Positions 1 through 5,696 of a DNA stretch of 8,508 bases are shown here, in pieces. Within the stretch, counting starts at the first letter, position 1, and every line of letters begins with the position of its first letter. The notes under the pieces were generated by a model that saw only the letters and a list, made by a program, of their open reading frames with translations, ran no database searches and was not told where the DNA came from. Source of the DNA: Methylomonas sp. (GTDB taxonomy: Bacteria > Pseudomonadota > Gammaproteobacteria > Methylococcales > Methylomonadaceae); the NCBI GenBank assembly GCA_026988195.1, contig JALSLS010000264.1:1-8508 (forward strand), given 5' to 3'. The translations under genes were made by a program, and so were the position numbers.

Positions 1-81
1 TTTTGGCTCCATAGGCATGCTAGAAAAACAGTTACGTAGCCCGCTATGCGCCTGTTTTCCTAACACGCCTATGAAGCCAAA
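1..81. repeat. Long imperfect palindrome (hairpin element)
   Basis: The arms 1-31 and 51-81 are reverse complements at 27 of 31 positions, around a loop of about 19 nt. The outer ends are TTTTGGCT and AGCCAAAA. No reading frame of note lies inside. All four mismatches read as A-C pairs on the top strand and therefore as G-U wobbles in a bottom-strand transcript. It could be a dispersed palindromic repeat or a terminator-like structure for a gene left of the window. It may continue beyond position 1, so its true edge is unknown. Confidence 0.75.
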
Positions 82-113
82 ACCCTGCGCCATACTTTCG
101 GGTATTATTAAAT

Positions 114-126
114 CCTCGTTCCTAAG
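114..126 (+). repeat. 13-nt direct repeat, copy 1
   Basis: The sequence CCTCGTTCCTAAG recurs exactly at 748-760. This copy can fold as a weak stem (AATCCT with AGGGGTT, two G-U pairs) around the repeat core. Together the two copies flank the 55-aa gene and the DUF2802 gene. It resembles a decayed member of a dispersed intergenic repeat family, which is inference. Confidence 0.5.
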
Positions 127-178
127 GGGTTTTATTAAACCAACGATCCTGATACAACGTGATGAATGAGGGCTAAAT

Positions 179-346
179 ATGATTGATATAGCGCCAATAT
201 TAACGACTGCTCCGATCCCCAAAATTAAAAAAATTATTCGTGATGGCCAAAAGCCACCTGAAAAAAAACAATCAAAGCAAAATGAAAATAATAAGAAAGG
301 TGGGGGAGATGGGAATGAACCACAACATATTGATGAAATTGTTTAA
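179..346 (+). CDS. 55-aa small hypothetical protein upstream of DUF2802 gene
   Basis: This short frame starts at ATG 179 and stops at TAA 344-346. Its predicted 55-residue product has a hydrophobic, proline-containing N-terminus (MIDIAPILTTAPIPKI), a basic lysine-rich centre, a GGGDG turn and an acidic end, HIDEIV. No signal peptide or membrane segment is evident. Coding status is supported by a good Shine-Dalgarno (GAGGG, 168-172) with 6-nt spacing and by the TAATG overlap with the DUF2802 start at 346, which suggests translational coupling. I do not recognise a defined domain. Small Lys/Pro-rich proteins sit beside DUF2802 genes in gammaproteobacterial chemotaxis and flagellar regions, so a related accessory role is possible, but that is inference. 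The charge-rich composition suggests a disordered protein. Confidence 0.7.
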   Translation: MIDIAPILTTAPIPKIKKIIRDGQKPPEKKQSKQNENNKKGGGDGNEPQHIDEIV

Positions 347-735
347 TGAATGAGGCGTTATTAATACTTTCTATTGTCATTAATATTGTTGTCGTTACTG
401 CTATTATTTGGTTGATTGCTGAACAAAAGAAATTAAAACAGCAATTAGATCTTCTTGATGATGATGTGGAAAGAAATAATAAGGATATTGCAGGCTTATG
501 TTCAGCGGCTGTTTCTGTCGATAATAGGCTGCTCGATAGTAGTGATTTGTTAAAGGATATAGTTGATAAGGTAACTGAATTTGAGAATTCTGTACAGCCA
601 GAACCAGAAAGCCAGCCATATCATAGCGCTATTCAACGTGTGAAAAATGGTGCAAATATAGAAGAACTAACCCAGCAATGTGGATTAAGTCGAGATGAAG
701 CTGTGTTACTGATAAGATTACATGGTCATGCTTAA
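346..735 (+). CDS. DUF2802 domain-containing membrane-anchored protein
   Basis: The 129-aa product has one N-terminal membrane segment (about residues 4-24). A charged coiled-coil-like stretch follows (about 25-80), then a Pro/Glu linker (about 84-90) and a compact C-terminal DUF2802 domain (about 92-127). The domain shows its typical pattern: a Tyr-led first helix, NGANIEEL, then QCGLSRDEAVLLIRLHG. The last part looks like a helix-turn-helix-type fold, but the family has no firmly assigned biochemical role. DUF2802 genes are often found next to cheW and flagellar/chemotaxis genes in gammaproteobacteria; the left neighbour that would show this lies outside the window. The start at 346 overlaps the stop of the 55-aa gene (TAATG), so translation is probably coupled. 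No promoter of its own is apparent. Confidence 0.85.
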   Translation: MNEALLILSIVINIVVVTAIIWLIAEQKKLKQQLDLLDDDVERNNKDIAGLCSAAVSVDNRLLDSSDLLKDIVDKVTEFENSVQPEPESQPYHSAIQRVKNGANIEELTQQCGLSRDEAVLLIRLHGHA

Positions 736-747
736 GGCTACCGCTGA

Positions 748-760
748 CCTCGTTCCTAAG
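748..760 (+). repeat. 13-nt direct repeat, copy 2
   Basis: Exact second copy of CCTCGTTCCTAAG (first at 114-126). Here it lies in a small stem, ACCTC pairing with GAGGT around an 8-nt loop, starting 12 nt after the DUF2802 stop codon. Confidence 0.5.
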
Positions 761-770
761 AGGTGGTGAA

Positions 771-797
771 AGCCGCCTCCTTGTTAAGGAGGCGGCT
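771..797 (+). terminator. Strong hairpin downstream of DUF2802 gene
   Basis: A perfect 12-bp GC-rich stem (AGCCGCCTCCTT with AAGGAGGCGGCT) encloses a 3-nt GTT loop, 36 nt after the DUF2802 stop. It is well placed to end the 55-aa/DUF2802 transcript and to protect its 3' end. No U-run follows (AGGAGAGG instead), so it is not a textbook intrinsic terminator. It could instead be an mRNA-stabilising stem or a palindromic repeat. The next gene on the right is on the opposite strand, so the stem lies between convergent genes. Confidence 0.5.
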
Positions 798-883
798 AGG
801 AGAGGATCTGAAAATATCAACGACTATTACTTTATATACCCCCCTCTTTCCCAAGGCTAAAACAGCCCTAGGTAAATACTTAA

Positions 884-1552
884 TTAGTCATCACCACTAA
901 ATGCTCCAAGTAGCTGCAGTAAGCTTAAGAATAAGTTGTAGATTGAAATATATAAAGAGACTGTTGCTAAAATATAATTAGTTTCGCCGCCATGAATGAT
1001 AGCACTCGTTTGGTAAAGAATCATTGCTGACATCAGTAAGATAAACATAGCCGATACAGCAAGTGAAAGTGCAGGAATAGCAAAGAACATAGCACCTAGA
1101 CCCGCTAAAAAGGCAACTAAGATACCAACCATTAAGAATCCGCCTAAAAAGCTGAAATCTTTACGTGTTGTTAAAGCATACCCTGATAGTCCAAGAAAAA
1201 TAACACCCGTTCCACCTAAAGCAGTCATAATTAACTCGTGACCATTGCTATATGCATTTAAGTACATATTTAAAATAGGTCCTAATGTTAACCCCATAAA
1301 ACCGGTTAAAGCAAAAACAAAAACCAGCCCTAAAGAACTATTACTAAATTTACTGGTCAAAAAAAGCAGGCCGAAATAACCCACCATCGTAATAATCATA
1401 CCTGGGTGAGGTAGGTTCAAAACCATGGCAAGACCTGCTGTTCCTGCACTAAAAAGTAGGGTCATGGATAATAATAAATAGGTATTTTTTAGCATTTTAT
1501 TGGTTGATAAAATGCTCGCTTCTGGGCGTGCGTTAGCCGTTTGTAGTCTCAT
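884..1552 (-). CDS. yccA: Bax inhibitor-1/YccA family inner membrane protein
   Basis: The 222-aa product closely follows E. coli YccA in length and pattern. A short cytoplasmic N-terminus with LSTNKMLKNTY is followed by seven membrane segments between about residues 23 and 216. Conserved blocks include TLGPILNMYL (89-98), TTRKDFSFLGG (128-138) and TSAIIHGGETNY (182-193). YccA is a substrate and modulator of the FtsH protease; the wider BI-1 family includes pH-sensitive calcium-leak channels. Position 181, acidic in E. coli YccA (FETS) as I recall it, is Gln here (YQTS). A Shine-Dalgarno-like AAGGAAA lies just upstream of the ATG. The gene is divergent from the globin operon and has a TATAAT -10 candidate at 1585-1590. 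Family assignment is firm; the physiological role is inferred. Confidence 0.93.
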   Translation of the reverse strand: MRLQTANARPEASILSTNKMLKNTYLLLSMTLLFSAGTAGLAMVLNLPHPGMIITMVGYFGLLFLTSKFSNSSLGLVFVFALTGFMGLTLGPILNMYLNAYSNGHELIMTALGGTGVIFLGLSGYALTTRKDFSFLGGFLMVGILVAFLAGLGAMFFAIPALSLAVSAMFILLMSAMILYQTSAIIHGGETNYILATVSLYISIYNLFLSLLQLLGAFSGDD

Positions 1553-1584
1553 GGTGTTTCCTTAATATAAAATGGTAATAAATG

Positions 1585-1590
1585 ATTATA
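1585..1590 (-). promoter_or_regulatory. -10 candidate for yccA-type gene
   Basis: The minus strand reads TATAAT, a perfect -10 hexamer, 32 nt upstream of the ATG, giving a short leader. No convincing -35 hexamer is found 16-18 nt upstream (AGATGA in the best register), so the call rests on the -10 and its position. Confidence 0.35.
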
Positions 1591-1617
1591 GATGATTTTA
1601 AAAACAGTCATCTACAA

Positions 1618-1654
1618 AGTGTGAGAATTTAATAGATTTGATTATTATCACACT
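1618..1654. promoter_or_regulatory. Inverted repeat AGTGTGA-N23-TCACACT
   Basis: Perfect 7-bp inverted repeat with 23 nt between the arms. TGTGA/TCACA are CRP-like half-sites, but the 23-nt gap excludes an ordinary CRP site, which needs 6. The right arm overlaps the FNR-type box at 1638-1651. It may be a paired operator or a chance repeat. Confidence 0.3.
1638..1651 (+). promoter_or_regulatory. FNR/Anr-type binding site
   Basis: TTGAT-TATT-ATCAC matches the FNR/Anr consensus TTGAT-N4-ATCAA at 9 of 10 defined positions. Its centre (1644.5) lies so that a start site near 1686 would place it at -41.5, the classic class II activator position. The hexamer CATAAT at 1674-1679 then falls exactly at -12 to -7. 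Agreement of site and spacing makes oxygen-responsive control of the globin-lapD-lapG operon plausible. Regulator identity is inferred. Confidence 0.55.
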
Positions 1655-1673
1655 CTTGACCTAAAATTGACTC

Positions 1674-1679
1674 CATAAT
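1674..1679 (+). promoter_or_regulatory. -10 hexamer of predicted FNR-dependent promoter
   Basis: CATAAT matches TATAAT at 5 of 6 positions and is spaced correctly from the FNR-type box for class II activation. No good -35 hexamer overlaps the box, as expected for an activator-dependent promoter. It would give a leader of about 248 nt before the globin ATG. Confidence 0.4.
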
Positions 1680-1933
1680 CTTACAAGAGTTTCATAACGA
1701 TTGTAAATGTTTTTAATAAAGCGTAACTATTGTTAATTCTGGCTGAGCAACTATACGTTTAAAATGTTTGATAATAAGGCGAAGGTTGTTAATAGTAAAC
1801 GATTAGCAATACTTTTTCTCTAACGCCTAGGGTATACTTTGTATTGGGTAAGCAATGAGTTATCAAAGATTTTAAAGGTGAAGGTGACCTGCAAGAATTA
1901 ATAAAATTACCAACATAACAACTAAATTGGAAT

Positions 1934-2320
1934 ATGACAGAAAAATCAGTAATAACACCCTATGAATTAATGGGGGAGGCAACACTATTAAGTTTGGTTG
2001 ATAGGTTTTATTTTTATATGGATACCTTGCCTGAGGCTCAAGGTATCAGACAAATACATGCAGCAAGTTTATCTAATGCTAAAGAAAAACTGTTTAAATT
2101 TTTATCTGGCTGGTTAGGAGGGCCGGATTTGTATATACAAGAATTTGGACACCCTATGTTGAGACGGCGACATTTACCCTTTGCCATTGCTCAATCTGAA
2201 AGTGATCAATGGATGATGTGTATGAATAAGGCAATGGCAGAACTAGAGGTAGATGAGGCTTTGAAAAGTGCTTTATTGGAATCTCTAGATCAGCTAGCCA
2301 ACCATATGATTAACCAATAA
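1934..2320 (+). CDS. Group 2 truncated hemoglobin (trHbO-like)
   Basis: The 128-aa product has the length and motifs of group 2 truncated hemoglobins. RFYFYMD gives the B-helix with the B10 tyrosine (Tyr26). KLFKFLSGWLGGP (52-64) is the E-helix/loop region. HPMLRRRHLPFAI contains the proximal heme histidine F8 (His80), and QWMMCMN supplies the group-diagnostic Trp at G8 (Trp93). These proteins bind O2, NO and other ligands at heme and act in sensing, detoxification or redox chemistry in the cytoplasm. This one has no fused output domain. It is the first gene of the operon, with only 17 nt to lapD, and an FNR-type site lies upstream. The Shine-Dalgarno is weak (GGA very close to the ATG), but an in-frame stop at 1916-1918 leaves no longer ATG start. 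Confidence 0.92.
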   Translation: MTEKSVITPYELMGEATLLSLVDRFYFYMDTLPEAQGIRQIHAASLSNAKEKLFKFLSGWLGGPDLYIQEFGHPMLRRRHLPFAIAQSESDQWMMCMNKAMAELEVDEALKSALLESLDQLANHMINQ

Positions 2321-2337
2321 AAAAGGAAGTTTCTAAT

Positions 2338-4248
2338 ATGTCTTTATCTAAGCAACTTTTACTGCTTATTTCAGCACTCTTTTTTATGATATTTAGTGTT
2401 AATTTTGTATTAAGTGTTAATAACATCAAAGGCTATTTAGAAGGTGAAGCTGAAATTCATGCTCAAGATACGGCAACCTCTTTGGGGTTATCGCTTAGCC
2501 CCTATATGAGTAATGAAACTGACCCCATGATAGAGACGATGATGAAAGCCATATTTGATATGGGCTATTATCAAGAAATAAAACTGATAAATGTAGATGA
2601 TCAGCCTCTGGTTACTTTATCTAATACAACAGAGATTGAAGGTATCCCTACTTGGTTTATTAACGCAATTCCAATGAAAACAGTGAGTGCTGAAAGTGAA
2701 ATAAATTCAGGTTGGAAGATTAGTGGTGTTGTTCAGGTTACCCTTAACCCTGGAAATGCTTACCTTAAATTATATGAGCAGGCAAAATATAGTTTTTATT
2801 ATTCATTGCTAACTTTTGTTTTAGCCATCGTCTTATTATTGCTGGTTTTGCGAGTTACTTTGTCACCCTTGAAAAGGATTGAACAAATGGCGGTGACATT
2901 GGCTAATGGTCAATTTGAAACTATCGATAAGTTGCCTTGGACCACAGAGGTGCGAAATGTAACCGCATCAATGAATATGATGTCTAATAAAATTGAGTTA
3001 GCAACTAAAAGCCTTAACCTTAAATTAGAAAGTATTGGTAAAAAGCTGCAACAAGATGAATTAACAGGGTTGCAAAATAAAGCCAGCTTTCAAACTGAGA
3101 TGAAACAGTTGTTAATTGCTGATACAGATGTAGAAGCTTATATCTTTATGATTAAAATTGATGGTTTGACTGCTCTGGTTAAAGAATTAGGCGCAGATAC
3201 CATTGATAGGTTCTTAAAAGATTTTTCTAAGGTGCTAAAAAATGCTGCAGAACAAAATTCCTGGGGGGAAATTTTAGTTTACCGGTTTGTGGGGGCTGAG
3301 TTTTTTTTATTAGTTAAACAAATGAATATACCTAGAGTAAAGCTGTTAGCCAAAAAACTGAGTCAGTCTTTCGCTGAATTAGGGCGAAAATATAACAAGC
3401 CAGATATTGCTCATTTGGGTATTGTTTCTTTTAACCCTATAGGGACTTCAGAAAGTATTTTATTCGCAGCCAATGAAGCATACGAGCAAGCTCAATTAAT
3501 TGGAGCCAACAGTTACTATCTACGAGCTGGGGATGACCCTGCTATAGGTATTGCAGAATGGAAGGCTTTAGTTTTCAATATTATTGATAATCAAAAGTAT
3601 CAATTCACTTTTGTGGGTGAGGTGGTAAATTTTCAGACCCAAAAAATATTAATGCAAGAAGCATTTTCGCAAGCTTTTGATGGAAATGGAAATGAGCTTT
3701 CAATAGCTACTTTTATTTCGATAGCGGAAAAGTTTGAAAAAATTGTTGAATTAGATAAAGGTATTATCTTAAAAGTTGTTGAATATATTGATACTGAAAA
3801 TATTGATTATGCTATCGCTGTAAATGTATCGACTAGAACTATTAAAAATAGTGATTTTAGAGACTGGTTAACCAAGCTAGTTAAACAAAATAGAGTTATA
3901 TCTGAGCAATTGGTTTTTAGTCTCTCAGCTTATGCGGTGGCAAAAGACTTTACTTCATATAAAGAATTTATAGAGTTTGCACATAACTTAAATATGAAAG
4001 TTATGATTAAACGGTTTGAAACGCAATCTTTATCCCCAGAGCTTGCAAAACAGTTAAACCCTGATGTTATCCGAATATCAAGAGACTTAGGCCAAGGAAT
4101 CTCTCAAGATGAAAGTAAAAAAGATTTTGTAGAAGCTATAAAAGGGATTGGTGATCTATTGAGTATCATTATTCTGGCTGAGAATATAAATTCTGATGAA
4201 GATTTTGAATGTATCAAAAGCATTGGGATTGCAGGTGCAAGCCGCTAG
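2338..4248 (+). CDS. lapD: LapD-like c-di-GMP receptor (degenerate GGDEF-EAL)
   Basis: This 636-aa inner-membrane receptor has the LapD layout: TM1 (about 5-27), a periplasmic LapD/MoxY-type domain (28-151), TM2 (152-172), HAMP (173-225), and degenerate GGDEF (about 235-395) and EAL (about 405-636) domains. The GGDEF signature reads VGAEF (318-322). The EAL domain has lost acidic metal ligands: the ITE-type motif reads FSLS (527-530) and the DDFG-type motif reads KRFE (558-561). It should therefore bind c-di-GMP without making or degrading it. Trp126 in the periplasmic domain fits the tryptophan that contacts LapG in Pseudomonas LapD (W125). c-di-GMP-bound LapD sequesters LapG and so retains LapA-type adhesins. 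A good AAGGAAG ribosome site precedes the ATG. The C-terminus ends early at IAGASR; see the findings for a possible frameshift. Confidence 0.92.
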   Translation: MSLSKQLLLLISALFFMIFSVNFVLSVNNIKGYLEGEAEIHAQDTATSLGLSLSPYMSNETDPMIETMMKAIFDMGYYQEIKLINVDDQPLVTLSNTTEIEGIPTWFINAIPMKTVSAESEINSGWKISGVVQVTLNPGNAYLKLYEQAKYSFYYSLLTFVLAIVLLLLVLRVTLSPLKRIEQMAVTLANGQFETIDKLPWTTEVRNVTASMNMMSNKIELATKSLNLKLESIGKKLQQDELTGLQNKASFQTEMKQLLIADTDVEAYIFMIKIDGLTALVKELGADTIDRFLKDFSKVLKNAAEQNSWGEILVYRFVGAEFFLLVKQMNIPRVKLLAKKLSQSFAELGRKYNKPDIAHLGIVSFNPIGTSESILFAANEAYEQAQLIGANSYYLRAGDDPAIGIAEWKALVFNIIDNQKYQFTFVGEVVNFQTQKILMQEAFSQAFDGNGNELSIATFISIAEKFEKIVELDKGIILKVVEYIDTENIDYAIAVNVSTRTIKNSDFRDWLTKLVKQNRVISEQLVFSLSAYAVAKDFTSYKEFIEFAHNLNMKVMIKRFETQSLSPELAKQLNPDVIRISRDLGQGISQDESKKDFVEAIKGIGDLLSIIILAENINSDEDFECIKSIGIAGASR

Positions 4249-4257
4249 CGGGTTGTA

Positions 4258-4977
4258 ATGACTTTAATGTTTGCTAGCCCAGTGAAACGGAATGTTTTTT
4301 TGAAGCGCAGAATCGTTACCCTTTTATTTTGTATGGTCTGTGCGTGTACAAGTACGAGTATTGCAGCACTTGATATAAGTTCAGAGTTCATTATAAAAAT
4401 TAAACAAACGTATGGGATAGAGGCCGCTGAACGTATTGAACAATGGCAAAAGTTAATGCAGACAGCGAAGCAATTGCCAGAGCAACAAAAATTAAAATGG
4501 GTTAATGATTTTTTTAATCAAAATATAACCTTTGTTGATGATGTTTTTCTGTGGGGCGTTAATGATTATTGGGCAAGCCCCATGGAGCTTTTATTTCAGG
4601 GAGCAGGGGATTGTGAGGACTACTCAATTGCTAAATACTTTACCTTAATTGAATTAGGTATTGATGATAAGAAAATGAGAATAACCTATGTAAAAGCTTT
4701 AAATTTAAATCAGGCGCATATGGTATTAACTTACTTTTCAACGCCAAGAGCTATTCCAGTTGTACTCGATAACTTAATACCTGAAATTAAATTGGCGAGC
4801 AAAAGGGTGGATTTATTACCTGTTTATAGTTTTAATGGTACGGGGTTGTGGCTTGCAAAAGCACGAGGTGGCGGTAAAAAAGTAGGCGGATCAGGACGCA
4901 TAAGTATGTGGGCCGAACTTAAACAACGTATGCTAAATAATTCAATTGAATCTTTGAGTAATAAGGAAATCCGATAA
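4258..4977 (+). CDS. lapG: LapG-like periplasmic transglutaminase-fold cysteine protease
   Basis: This 239-aa protein is a bacterial transglutaminase-like cysteine proteinase (BTLCP, family C93). The hydrophobic N-terminal segment (about 19-37) exports it to the periplasm. Catalytic Cys119 lies in GAGDCEDYS, His154 in NQAHMVLTYF and Asp171 in VVLDNL. Asp118 and Glu120 flank the cysteine as in the calcium site of Pseudomonas LapG (D134/E136), and the His-to-Asp spacing of 17 is the same. LapG cleaves the N-terminal retention region of large LapA-like adhesins, releasing cells from biofilms, unless held by LapD. The lapD stop lies 9 nt upstream, so the two are co-expressed. In the mature protein Cys119 appears to be the only cysteine. 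VCAC near the signal end is a poor lipobox. The adhesin substrate is not in this window. Confidence 0.94.
   Translation: MTLMFASPVKRNVFLKRRIVTLLFCMVCACTSTSIAALDISSEFIIKIKQTYGIEAAERIEQWQKLMQTAKQLPEQQKLKWVNDFFNQNITFVDDVFLWGVNDYWASPMELLFQGAGDCEDYSIAKYFTLIELGIDDKKMRITYVKALNLNQAHMVLTYFSTPRAIPVVLDNLIPEIKLASKRVDLLPVYSFNGTGLWLAKARGGGKKVGGSGRISMWAELKQRMLNNSIESLSNKEIR
4963..4967 (+). promoter_or_regulatory. Shine-Dalgarno that points to an AUA start
   Basis: AAGGA lies 6 nt before ATA 4974, inside the last codons of lapG. It is the only good ribosome site near the true N-terminus of the YgjP-type gene and decides the start in favour of 4974. The GTG at 5061 has no comparable upstream site. Confidence 0.5.
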
Positions 4978-5696
4978 ATACATTAGCTTTTAATTACAGT
5001 ATTCGGCGCAGTCAACGTGCGAAAAAAACCAGAATTACAGTCACCACTGAAAAGATAGAAGTGGTTGCGCCTCTACGTGTATCAGAACGAATAATACATA
5101 ACTTTGTTAAATCACAACAAGACTGGGTGATAGCGGCTAAGGATAAAGTAGAAAAAAATAAACAAGCGATAAAAAAAATAGCCCCAGAGCAATATAAGGA
5201 TGGAGTGAGCATACCCTTTAGAGGAGAGCAGCGAATAATACAGCTACACTTTCAGGTAATAAAACAAATAAAAATAATAGATGAACCACCGATTATTAAA
5301 TTGTATTTACCATTAGCGTTAGAGCAAGAAAATATCCATGAAACAACTAGGCACGCATTAGTCAACTGGATGAAAAAGCAGGCAGCTGTGGAGGTGAAAA
5401 AGGCTATTGATATTTATGCTGAAAAATACAACTTATTCCCACGTTTTGTCAGGATAAAAACACAGAAAAGTCGCTGGGGGAGTTGTGGAATTCATAATGA
5501 TATTAATCTGAATTGGTTGTTAATTTTAACACCGCCCAAGGTCATGGAATATGTGGTAATTCATGAATTATGTCATATACAAGAAAGAAATCACTCAGCT
5601 AATTTTTGGCATTTAGTTGAAAAACATTGTCCAGATTATAGACAACATAGGCTGTGGTTAAAACAAAATGGGCATAGCGTGATGCAAGGCTTATGA
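4974..5696 (+). CDS. YgjP-type zinc metallopeptidase (DUF45/M48-like), non-standard start
   Basis: From ATA 4974 the product is 240 aa, the usual YgjP-family size. Conserved N-terminal sequence (FNYSIRRSQRAKK, then a strand ending EVVAPLRVSE) is encoded upstream of the first standard start (GTG 5061), so the gene must begin earlier. No ATG, GTG or TTG exists between the in-frame stop at 4962-4964 and 5061; ATA 4974 has AAGGA 6 nt upstream. Using the 240-aa numbering, KSRWGSC (about 165-171) precedes the zinc motif HELCH (His197, Glu198, His201), with a likely third ligand His207 in ERNHSANFW. The family consists of cytoplasmic SprT/WLM-like metalloproteases with poorly defined substrates. The start overlaps the lapG stop and the end overlaps the next gene. 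If only GTG 5061 is used, the protein loses 29 residues. Confidence 0.85.
   Translation: MNTLAFNYSIRRSQRAKKTRITVTTEKIEVVAPLRVSERIIHNFVKSQQDWVIAAKDKVEKNKQAIKKIAPEQYKDGVSIPFRGEQRIIQLHFQVIKQIKIIDEPPIIKLYLPLALEQENIHETTRHALVNWMKKQAAVEVKKAIDIYAEKYNLFPRFVRIKTQKSRWGSCGIHNDINLNWLLILTPPKVMEYVVIHELCHIQERNHSANFWHLVEKHCPDYRQHRLWLKQNGHSVMQGL

Larger units (their letters stand above)
1553..1933. other. Divergent intergenic region, yccA / globin operon
   Basis: This 381-nt gene-free stretch separates two divergently transcribed units. It holds a -10 candidate for the yccA-type gene, a 7-bp inverted repeat (AGTGTGA / TCACACT), an FNR/Anr-type box and a plus-strand -10 candidate. The remaining part (about 1690-1933) would be a leader of nearly 250 nt if the FNR promoter is the one used. 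I see no open reading frame of note in it. A second possible -10, TATACT at 1833-1838, has no good -35. Confidence 0.7.

Noticed and set aside
162..355. ATGAATGAGG occurring twice (near 162 and 346)
   Set aside because: One copy supplies the Shine-Dalgarno of the 55-aa gene and the other is the DUF2802 start. A ten-base match in AT-rich DNA is not enough to claim a repeat.
404..820. Minus-strand open frames opposite the DUF2802 gene and its 3' flank
   Set aside because: They show no family motif, and the plus-strand DUF2802 gene accounts for the coding signal. The 3' flank is occupied by a hairpin.
855..872. Small GGCT/AGCC stem near the 3' end of the yccA-type gene as a terminator
   Set aside because: The stem is only four pairs with a mismatch beyond it, and no U-run follows on the minus strand.
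1618..1654. CRP site from TGTGA and TCACA half-sites
   Set aside because: The half-sites are 23 nt apart rather than 6, so a normal CRP dimer cannot bind. It is kept only as an inverted repeat.
1856..1876. Tiny ATG frame in the globin leader that might be a leader peptide
   Set aside because: Only six codons, no Shine-Dalgarno and no regulatory codon pattern.
5012..5212. Minus-strand open frame of 66 codons
   Set aside because: It lies fully opposite the well-supported YgjP-type gene, has no recognisable motif, and its hydrophobic composition comes from the reverse complement of an AT-rich gene.
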